Positions 36,001 to 48,000 of a stretch of 64,000 nucleotides of DNA are shown here, piece after piece; position 1 is the stretch's first letter; each line of letters opens with the position of its first letter. Both the position numbers and the translations under genes were made by a program. The DNA comes from Dimorphilus gyrociliatus (Eukaryota; Annelida; Polychaeta; Dinophilidae), in assembly GCA_904063045.1 (NCBI GenBank), contig CAJFCJ010000012.1, positions 1,178,001-1,242,000 on the forward strand, read 5' to 3'. Below the pieces are notes generated by a model, which saw only the letters and a program-made list of their open reading frames with translations, had not been told where the DNA came from and did not search any database.

Positions 36001-39000
36001 TGACGCCCGCCGAAGCCATCATGGCGACAAGGTCATTCTCTGATAACTTCATTCCTAGCTCTTGCATTGTTACCCTTAGCTCCTTATCATCTATATAGCC
36101 ATTTTTGTCTTTATCGAATACTTTAAAGGCTGCTCGCATTTCTTCTTCTTCCGCCCTGTGGCAATAAATAACCTATAATGAAGAGTTTATAAAATGAACG
36201 AAGTAAATAGAGCAAGAAACCGTTCGACGTAATTGCATACATGCATAGAAACATGTTAGTACGAAAGAAAAAAAAAACTCATTTTCTACGTTCACTTAAA
36301 AGAAACAAACTAAACCAAACGTCCAAATAGACATGAAAAAAAGATATAGTAACAAAATGATGCACAAAAATATTTTTCTGTTTGTATCACAAGTACTGTG
36401 AGCCTTTTAGTGCATTTAGTTATTTTTTTGTCTTTTTTAGATATATTTTTTTTAATGGATGTCACATACTACCTCAGCTGTCGACGGCGTCGTATTGAAG
36501 ATCTGACAAAATGTTGTAAAAAAAAAAAAAAAAGAAAAAAAGAAAGAAATGGGTAACAAAAATTAATTAAACAGAGGATATTAAAAGAAATTGGAAAATA
36601 ATAGAATCCTTTAAAATCTTATTTTCTTTCTTTTATTATCTTCTTTTTTACATATTATAGTTAATAGTTTTAGTTCTTTTATAATTATTACTATTACAAT
36701 ATTTTTTATTTTCTTTTTTTTTTACTTATGAATAAAAGAAGAGTAAAAGTTTTTGGATTAAGCAATAGAAATAGATTATATATATATATGTTTATGTATA
36801 CGGGAAAATAGGCAAATAAATAATACTGAATCCGTTTTTTTTCTTCCCCCATTAAAAATTAAATAACAAACCTTCTTTCCTGACGAGTTATTGCTGCTAA
36901 TCCTTTTCTTTTCCTCATCATTCTCTTAAATTCTTCGAAATCAATGGAACCATTTCCATCTAAATCTACTTTTTTCATCATTCGTTGTATCTTTAATGAA
37001 GAGAAAATAATAATCTAATGCACTCTTTGTTTCTACTTATATATACTTGTTCTGTAGATGTATCCATGCCTAACTGCTTGAAAACTTGTAACAACTCTTG
37101 CGTATTAATTACTCCATCTGCATCTTTGTCAAACATCATAAAAGCTATCCGCAACTCTATTTAAATTGACGAAAAGCAGGTTAACGCTGTATAGTACACA
37201 TATAATAAAGTTAATTTTCTCACCTCTTACTTCCGGATCTTCATCTTGAGGCTCATCAATACTGTCTCTTGAAGTAGGATCTATATTTTCTAACGCCTTC
37301 CTTTGCATCTGAAAAGTCCAATACATTTTAGTCTGTAAAACTCACCTAGCTTTACCTAGATTGTTTAGACATACGTTTGAAAGGTTAAATTAAAATTAGA
37401 AGCCAGCTCTAGTCTGCTAGTGTTACTTTTTTATTCTTAAACAGCTATTTTATTAAGCGTAACGAAGAAAACAATTAGCCGCACTTCATTTGTTTGTAAG
37501 GACTTACTTTCCTGTGTTCTCTTCCGATTTTGCCACTCATCATCTTAACAAAATCTGTAGAGAAATAAGGTTAAATTTTAGTAAAGAGTCTATGATTTCC
37601 TGCTTCGTTATTTTTTAACATCTGGTAAAAGAATTACCGTTCCATCAAAAAAAAACATAATTTATAAAATGTCAAAAAGAGGACAATAAATTTCAACGAT
37701 TAACTGTAGCCAGAAAGTAAGAGCGTACTAAATACAAGCCAAACAAAAACCTAGCGGCGAACTTTACAGAGATGAGAGAGAGAGAGAGAGAGAGAAAGAG
37801 TGAAAAAAATGAGTAAGTGAGTGAGAGAGAAGGGGAGAGAGAGAAAGTAAGCTTCTTGCATTGCATCGAGATGGTGCAACATACACGAGCTCGTAATAGA
37901 ATTAAGGCAAATGTATGGTTCAAAAACGAATCAATTAATACACGTCGGAGGAAGTGCGATGGAAATTGCACTCGTGTCGGAGTCAATGACGGCATGATTA
38001 ATTGAATAAACAGGCTACCGTCAAAACTTCATACCTTCGTAATAAATTCTGCCGGATATTAGGACCCCAGCTTCTTTCATCATCTGCTTTACATCAGCAT
38101 CGGAAACAGGAGTACCCAGTTCTTGCATAGTTCGCTTGAGTTCTTTCGGGTCGATATATCCGTTCTGGTCATGATCGAATGCGGCAAACAGCTGCCGAAG
38201 TTCCGCTTCCTCCGGCCTCCGTTCTAATCGCTGTTCCATCATACGAACAAATTCTTCAAAGTCTATTAGGCCATTGCCTGCAAAATACCGAAGAAATTTT
38301 GTCATTAATTACCGAGCCTCATGAATCGATACTTTGTAGTTTACTCGTTCTATATAATTAACTCAGGCTGGTCTACAAAAATCGTTACAGGACGAGAAAA
38401 TATTGCCCAGGTACCAAAGAGGTGATTACCTGGGAAAAGTGAAGAAAATGAACAGATGTGATGCCGGCATAAAATAACACGCAGTAGATAGAAGCATACA
38501 GCCTTAAGTATTATATGATAACTCGGTACGTAATACTATGAAATGATCCGTTTAAAATAAATGTATAAAACTGTTAACCTCACCTTGTATAAAAAAAATA
38601 TCACATTATTGATAGTACACCGGAAACGTACTTTTTCCTTTTTAACGCAAGGACAATTGTGTCGTTTAGAAGAGTTACTAAATATAATATACAAGAACAG
38701 ACGTTTGTTAGCCGATGATTGGGCGAATTCTGCCGAGAAATCCCGTGCATAGGCGCGCCAGGGAAAATCCTTGAAGGTAATTACTATATATATATATATT
38801 TTTATATTTATTATATATATATATATTACATATTTTTATATTTATATATATGTTAGTTTATTTTCTTAGCTGCTGTATGATAGATTTTTTTTAACCGGGT
38901 ATATATAGATATACTGTTTATATATATATATATAAATCTGGTATTTATTTATATATTTATATATTTCCATTGATAATAATATAATTTCATCTAAAACAAG

Positions 39001-39042
<42 letters not shown>

Positions 39043-42000
39043 GTACATTACCAAAAAAAAAATTTGCAGTATATGACAGATTTTACAGTGCATTTGCTGT
39101 GTATTCATCTAAAAAGCGATTGTCTCATTTCTTACTAGAATTTGTATGTTTTATGGACGCCTCATTCTCTTCGTTGTTTTTTTTTTTTTGCACACTGCGG
39201 TATAGTGTATAGCATATTTTTCTGTACAAACAATAAGCCCAGAAGAGTGTCTAATAAGGCCGTACACCCCTAGGCGATCTCATCTCGAGCGGTCGAGCTT
39301 TCGTCAAAGTACTCAACCAACAGCCATTCGAATTCCTTTAGAACAAATGAGCTAAACTCAAAATACATTTTATATCGCCACCAGATCTGCATAGGATGAC
39401 GAAAGCAAATTGGCGAATTACGGTTAGTTGCGAACGGAATACATTTCGAGGCTGTTAGGCTTGCTAAGTCAACGTCGTTTACTTTATACATTAAGAATGA
39501 ATTCGTTGATACTTATACAATTGTACAAGATATGACTTACATCATTTCTTTCTATTAACGTGTACAAGTGCAACTTACCATCTAAATCTACTTGTTGAAA
39601 GACCTCGCTTAGCTTTTGATCAGTTATCGGTTGCCTCATAGCGTGCATAACAGTGCTAACTTCTTGCTTGCTGATGAAACCATCCCTATCCTTGTCAAAC
39701 AAGGAAAAAGCAAGTTTCAACTCTGTTGAAAATATAAAAAAAAGAAATAATTAATTTAACGTTATAACATAGATGGCAGCTCTGTAGCTTAATAACATAA
39801 ATTAGAGAGTAGAATTATCCTGAATGGTATAATAGGTTCGGCAAGAAAAACAGAATACAGAGTAACCATGTTTAAACTGAAGGATCAAATCTCGTGTAAT
39901 ATAATAACAGATAATAGATAAGCACACATACATGTACAAACAAACACATAGTAACAGGCATGCAAAGAGTGCTACAACCCTTATCAACGAGTAGCGTTCA
40001 ATATATTATACAAACTAATTACAAGCTACTAAGAATAACAATTAACATTTAAATATAGCATATAAGTGTAGTTATAAATTATTCATCAAGTTTTTTTCTT
40101 TAGCAATTGCTTACGCTTGTGGCATCGTCTGCCCTTTCTGACCATTTCTTCGTCCATGATTCAAACAGTCTTCTTAATAACATCTTAGGCAACTCGTTAA
40201 GTTCACTGCTAGGTAGCTACGGTTAGTTTAACACTGCATATGCAATGATACCCCCTTTACATTTAGAGTGTACGCTATGGTCGTATCAATCAATCGTGCG
40301 TGGACAACGCGTTTTACATAGAATCCACTAAGTCCCAGTAGAAGCTAAAAATTCGTCCGCTGTGGACCGGAACAAACTTTCCGCTCATTCACCTCCGCTG
40401 TATAACGTTAGTCAAATAGAAAAGGGAAATAAAGGCGCCAGAATTTACCGAATATATAAATATACAATGTACAGGACCTATTGTATATATTGTATATTTA
40501 TACAGCTTATATAATACATTTTTTGATATTCAGTAAATATAACGCATATAACGCATATAGTGATATATATATAGAGAGAGAGAGTGAATCTATATGATAT
40601 CTTTCTCAATATCCTCCTAATACATCGTCCGTTATTTATAAGCGTATTCTCTATATACTGTGTATATACGTATTTTTATACGCGGAAATATAAATATAGC
40701 TACAGCATCTGCAAGCCTTTAACCCAGAAACAGTCATGTGATAAAAAGAAAGTGCACTACTGATGTAAGAGTTGAATTCTAGGACTTAACAAGCTTCTTC
40801 TCCAATATTCTGAACATTAACTTAAAGAGAAGTAGAACGATCTTACCACGATAAAGCATCTTTTAATAGTAAAAAGAATCGTCCAGCTTATATTCTCACG
40901 CTAAATTTCACCTCACAGTGAGAGTGTAGTAGCTTTTAGTACTGCCGTATAGTTTACTGTGCTCAGTATAATGTGTTGGTTTTATAAAGATTTAATCATT
41001 ATATAGTATACATATTCACACATGTATATATATATAAATATCTGCTTGTGCTATATAATATTCTTTGCAGTCTCCATTTGTATTTTGCATTATTAATTAG
41101 CGCAAATTAATCCCTTCTAAAACTGCTTTCTATATTTAGTCAGTAGACCGTTCTTTGGCATCGATGCCCAATTGCAATGGAAGCAAATTTTCTGTATTAT
41201 CAACACGATTCCGGGGCATTTGGGTATTCGATTTCCGGATTTGTAGTTATGCTAATCCTAGCTTTCATTCTCACTCAACGTTACGAAAGAAAATTCGCGA
41301 CGGCATACTAACAATTAGTTATTCATTATTAAGTAGCAATAGTAATGAACGTGAGTTGAGCGGGGGTCTTTTCGCTTTTCCTTTTCATATTTGTTTGTAA
41401 TTTGAAAAATTTTAAATAAAAGGAGAAGCACGTGACAGAGCAGCTAGAGCATTGTTAAAACACAAAAAAATTTATAATGAGACGAAAAAGACAAAATAAA
41501 AACTGAGACTATGACTAGAACGGTAAACGTCAACGTAGCATCTCTATAATGAGAAATACGATATAGAGATAGAAAAGAAATAAAAAGACAGTTTTTATCT
41601 AAGGATTATTCAGCAAATGATGACACCAATCATCAATGCCGTGGGCGTATTTATACCGTTAAAAGATATAATTAACAAAAATGATAAAACGAGAATACTT
41701 ACCGGCTTTTTGAGTCTTCGAAAACTTATCGTTGCCCTGCGGAATAAATGAAATTATGCCTGCATTATTCATATAAACACTTTTATTTATTTAATTTCTT
41801 ACTATAACAAAATTAACAATAAGTTAAAACTACTCATATACTATCTTAGAACCTTGTACGTTTAAAGTCCCAACGAAACCCCTCCTATACAAATTATTCA
41901 TAAATCCATGACGCAAGGATATAGCTGTATACACACGCTCAATATATGTATATTGTACTCTATATATAAATTTATATATATATAAATGTATACATATATA

Positions 42001-45000
42001 CGTATATACCCAGTCAATGTACAGGCAAGATTTATTAAAAGTTATTAATTTTCTGTTTACAAAATATGCTGATTATTACGCTTAAGCAAGTTTTAGCCCT
42101 CCATGGTGCGATGTAACAGATTACGTCTGACAAATATTCTCACGAGATACTGCTTGTGACAAACTACGTTAACACTGACGTCATAAAGACTCGCAACTTG
42201 ATATGTCATCGTTTTCTTCAACGAAAGCGTGAACAATACAAAAGAAAAATTTTTCCCTTTACTGTCAACTAAGAAAATTGTAACAAAACACTGTCATTTC
42301 TAATCGCCTTATCCGCTTAGGCTTAAATGTTTTCAGTTACTCAGAAAGTTCCAGTCGAAGCACACATACATTATTAAGAAAAAAGATGACCTTGGCTGCA
42401 AGCCACCTAAATGTCCTTAAAACATAAAATTCAAAGAGAAGACGGAAAGCTGGAGAAGTAGAAAGGATAAGAGGGCGTATATATGTGTGTGAGGCAGAGC
42501 GATAGAGATAAAGAGAAAAAGAGAAGAGGTAGGCAGGGTGGCACAAAAAGAAGGAAGAAATAGAAAGAGATAAATAAAAAAAGGTGGAAAGGGTATGTGA
42601 TGAGAGAAGAAAAAGATGAGAAAAGAATTTATTTTCGTTTTCCTTTTTTCTTCTTTTAAAACTCATTTTCTTCCTATCAAAAAAATATTCCACCAATCGG
42701 AAGCGCCCGACATTTACCCGAAGCGATAACTTCCAACGTTGTCGGTGTTTTTTAGCAGTAGTGAAAGAACACATATTTTCTTATGTAAGAGTAGAAGGAA
42801 TGGGAGAGAAAGAATATTTATACATATCGCTGTTTATATATATATATATATACTGTATATAAGTATATATATATGAATAGATAGAAATGAGACCATTTCT
42901 ATATTCTGTTTATTCGTTGTATGGAGCGGATTTCGTGCTTTTTTATGCTAGTAGTCAATAAATACAAAACAGCTCTTAAATGTTGTCCTTAAAGATTAAC
43001 TTTTTTCAGCTGATTATAAAGAACGAAAAAGAAAAAATAGAACCTCTTTATAAACGTCATCGAAATATATAGATATAAATATATATACCACTTATAAAGT
43101 GTTAAAATTCTGCCCAAATCTGATTTTCACCAGATAGGCTACCAACGCTTCCAGCTATAATGTCGCTTTACTAGGGCAAGTTCCCCATTATAGAAATTAT
43201 CCGAAACTTCATCTACGACCTAGATGTTAACGTTTTAGAGAAAAAAAGTGAAAAAAAAAAAAAGATTTCCAATAGCTGTGTAGCTCTCTAATTTAATTAT
43301 GGGTAAATCGACCGGGTATTTAACACACATTTTACTTAATTCAAAGACGAGGATGTACTTTAATCTAATAATACTTCCGAACAGTTCCTGTCTGTGGTCA
43401 AATAAGATAGAGCGTATACAATTAAAAATTAATTATACAACTACTAGTGCAAAAATTTCACGCAACGAAAACTCCTACTTACATAACATCCAACTTAAAA
43501 TTGATTATACTTACTAAAGTATCGTTATCCAATGTCTGCGAGAATCGATCCCTCATCATTCTCATGAACTCTGAAAAAAAAGGGAGAAAATCACATGATT
43601 CTGTCGTCGGAGCGTCTACATTGTGCGAATACCGATCAATAGATGCATCTAGAGGGCATTACTGTATACTATCTTGCCAAATATCATTTATGGTACGGAC
43701 TCTTAGTAAACATAGTTTATAATTAAGACAGCGGCACAAACCACCTTTAATCATTTAACTGAGAGTGCTTGTAGATAAAGGTATATTTTTTGGTTGACTA
43801 TTAATAAATGTGACAAATAAGGCACCTATACAGTAACACCATAACGGATTAAGAAGAAGACACGAACGTAACTATTTTCAGATAATTATCAGAGTGCTTA
43901 TTGATTATAGAAACCAAAGTAACCATAGCTAACTTAGTATTTCGGCTTCGAACAAGAATGGGTTGATACTCTTCAGAAATACAATAATAATTTACATATA
44001 ATATATTAAAACAGTTATGAAAACAAAAAGTTTACTTTTCGCTATATTGCAACGATACACTTAATAAAGGAGTCTCTATAAACTTGCACAGTAGAGACAT
44101 CTGCAAGGATTGTAAAGCATCCCTCAAAAAATAATCTTGGTCAGTAAAAAAAGAAACGAAAGGGCATTGATTCGTATCCAGGGCAGCAATTTCTATCTTA
44201 TAAAAATTAATATACAAAAGAGTTGTAGAAGAGGCGTATGAATAAAAAGACAAAATTTTAGATACTACTTTGGCTGGTGAGAAAATCAGTCAGGACGTCG
44301 AAGCCTGTTATTTATTTGTATTCTGATTGCGAATTCGTTTGGCGTCAATTTGCAACCCTAGCGTCTAAATATAGCTGAGAAAAGACTATATAGTTACCGG
44401 TATAGATTTGAATAGCAATAAAATAAAACGACTCCGTTAGGGCATAATACAATAACCAGAAGTAAATCAATTTAACGCTCAAACCTCTTATGAGTCAGAA
44501 GTCAAGCAAACGCAATTGAATCATCCTTGCAATTCGTAATGGCGTACCACAAGAGCTACTCTTGTAATTTCAAGAAAAGATTACAACAATCTATGAAGAT
44601 GCTAACTATTCCTTCCTCCAAAGCAAGTAAATTCGACTAATACTATCAGGAAAGACATAAGGAAAAATAAATAAGTAAAAATCAGACCACCCGCTACTAG
44701 ATCCTCATTTCCAAACAAAAATCTACAACTAAAAAGTTAGAATAATACAAGAACAAAAACAATATGAAAGTGAGCAAAGGTTTTTCTTACATCAAGCTGG
44801 TTAAGTATAAAATATATGAAAATACGCAATTATTTAGTATATATGTAGATGATGATATATATCTGTATAAATTTTATATTGCATATATATATATATTACC
44901 CATTCTATATATATATATATATGCAGAATATATATACATTTAGGATTGCGGGAGGCAGTATGCACATATATACATATATATATATTTGCCGCTTGTTCCA

Positions 45001-48000
45001 CATATTGTATATATATTTATTATAAACAAAAATATGCTTGTGCATTAACGTATGCACTCTCAGTTCCGGTGTAAACTCAACGGGAAAATTTTATTTCATG
45101 TTTATATTATCATAGACCTAAATATCCTGAGTATAATTATCATTTTTCCACTGTCTCCTTAAGAAGATTGGGATTAAATTTTATATTAGTAGGAAGAATT
45201 TCTTTAGACAGTCATCCAAAACCTAAAATCGTTGAAATAGAGCTACTTAACGGGTAAGCGGTTTCATCGATGAGGATCAACTTAAAGGGTAACTACATCA
45301 AAATATGCCATTACGATTGCGCATTTTTTTATTACGATTACTTCTCCAGTAAAAAGCGTAATACTCCGTACATAATTGCAAATTCATATACCGATTATTC
45401 ATTTAACGCAACAGCTCGTTAAGGTTGAAATAAGCCAACTAACTACGGCATAGGAAATAATTGCTTATTCCTAATTCGTTAAGTGGCGGTAAAGGGTTTT
45501 AGGAAAACAAGAGTACAGACAAACAATATCAATTGCCATATTCCGTAAGGCAGTGAAATCAATAAGTGAGCTTAGAATCTTTAGATATTGGACAATGATT
45601 GTAGTATGAAAAGCAATAGAAAACCCTACAAATTCTCGCTATTTGCATTGGCTAACATTTAGAGTGAGGAAAAAAAATGACAATAGAATTAAAACAAACA
45701 CGTTTTAGGCAAATTGGCGAGATAGAAACGAGGGGTAGGAGGGGTTTTGAAATTAGGTGCAGGGATCCAGGGGAGCAGAAGAGGGTAAAGATAAAAAAAA
45801 ACCTCTCTTGGGAGTCTTAGGTGTACTCTTTGGAGTATTCTTCGGAGTATTTTTTGCGCTCCTCTTCGGTGAAGCATCCTTTCGACGAGCTGGAGAAACA
45901 GCTCTGAGTAATCCGCACAAAGCCATAGACTGGCATGAACTGATTGGTGTCAGCAGCGCGTTTGCTGCTTCTTCTAAATGCCTCTAGCTTTACACGGGGC
46001 GGCGCTTTGCACGCTTTTACTTTTTCCAGCGCCTTGCGTAATTCTTTCCTCTTGATAGGAAATCGGTTGAATGATAAAAAATGACGAATTAGATAAATGA
46101 GAAACAACCAAATTTCCCTAATAAATTTTCAATGCAGTATGGAAAGACGGGTAAAAAGGGAAACACTGTAGTAAAGAACGATCGAAGAAAAGGAGAGAGA
46201 AGAAAGAAATGATTGTGGCTCCCCCCGCCCCATTCTCTATTAACTACCCAAGCAGCGCTATAGGCCGTTTATTTTTAGACCTTATTTCTTTCATCCCTCG
46301 TCCTATAAAACTTTCACTCGTCTACAGAAATATTTCCAATAATTAAACTGATCAAATGATTTGTTAAGATGGCTGCTGCCGTCACGTGATTAGATCGATG
46401 AATGATGCTATCCCAACTATAAAATAACGTTTAAATATGAAAAGGCTGAAAGATGCAGCGCTACCTACGGGGAAGACAGGTGCAACTCTAATAGGGTAAG
46501 CAAGTCAATTATTCACGAAGAAAGTGACTCCTTGATTTGCACGCCATAAAAATCACTGGACATATTGTGACCTGAAGGGTTTGTTTTGGACTTGCAAAAG
46601 CAACCACAATTATGGCAAGCCGGCGTTATTTCATCCTGTTTCAGAATCGATAGGGCAAATAACGCTTCAATATTTATTTCGTATCGTTTTGCAGTTGATT
46701 TCCTCTAAATATCTCGTGTAAATATTACGCACGCGACCTACATGCATACGAAATTGCGGATTGGTCGTTTTCGGACGGTTTAATAGGCCTATAAATTTCA
46801 ACTGGCGCTGACGGGCAGCAGTTTGTTTTCCCTTCTACTATCTAGGATTTTTACTGCCTTTGACAGAAGCGCGATTTTTATGTCAAGTGTTCTGTTTTAA
46901 ACCGTAGGTATAATATATCCGACATTTTTAGAGTGTGGCGTGCTTACAATGAAGTAATTTGCATCCTGTGCATCACATTGACAAAAAAATATACATACAA
47001 AGATTTCATTCTCAAGTTGTCATCATCTCCAAAATTGTTTTCCGCCCTTCGTTTGTTGATATCATATTCTGTTTTATACTATTAATTTGGCCTACCTAGA
47101 TATACACAGAAGTTTTTCATATACTTATATATATGGTAAATATATGCACACACACACTAAGTATACAATGTATATACTGTATTTTATATATCTATATCTA
47201 TAAAGCTTGTATTGTTGATTTATTTATAAGATATTTATAAAATTTATGAATTTTTCCACCTTGATAATTCCCTTTTATATTTTCACCTAATATTCACTAT
47301 TATCGTATCTCTAACTAGATAACTGTTATTTTTTGGTAGTAATATTTTACACAGCGGCGATTTAGACTGTTAGTGGTCCGTTTAAGGCAATTTATCAACG
47401 CTTCACCAAATTTAAATTCCCAAACGCTGCTTTAATCATACGACATCAATAATTAAACTCCAAACGATTTTATCTCGCAACAATCAACACATTTCTCTAC
47501 TATTTATCGAACTGCTCGCCTCATTCCACTGTTCGATATTCATTAACGAACGTGAAACGCTTATAAAAGCCATTCGAAAAGGGATATACAGTTAAAATAA
47601 AAACTGTCAATAACAGTCTACTACAATCTAATAACATCCGGTTTTGCATCGACATTATACAGATATTCAATGTCATTTGCATATCGACGGTGAAAACTGT
47701 CGCAAAACCGATCCGTAAACATACAGCATGTTGGACGAATAACAGCAACACAAAGCTGTATAGTATTTTAGCGCTGTCCTATGAAACGTTCCTTTGCGCA
47801 CGTGCCTATATTGACAAACTACACAAAACGAAAATTGATGCAAACTCTAGCCAGAGTGTGAACAATATAGTCAACTACAAAATCCTCTAACTTTTACGGA
47901 GGATAATTGAAGAACAAGACTTTCTTTTTCTTCTAAAGCAATCACCACTCACCTCCGTAATTAATTTTTCCATCGCCATTCAAATCGGCTTCCTTCACCA

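Larger units (their letters stand above)
43571..47952. other. Largest intron of the EF-hand gene (4.4 kb)
   Basis: It lies between the exon encoding the third EF-hand and most of the fourth EF-hand of unit 1, and the exon that completes the fourth. Most of it is AT-rich with microsatellites near 44880-45010. It includes a GC-richer, coding-looking island at about 45680-46060 and a YY1-like AAGATGGCTGCTGCC next to a CACGTG at 46366-46387, listed separately. Nothing else in it is recognised. Confidence 0.6.

Noticed and set aside
42337-42774. 145-codon minus-strand frame in an EF-hand gene intron
   Set aside because: It is dominated by a pyrimidine-rich low-complexity tract and lacks any recognisable domain.
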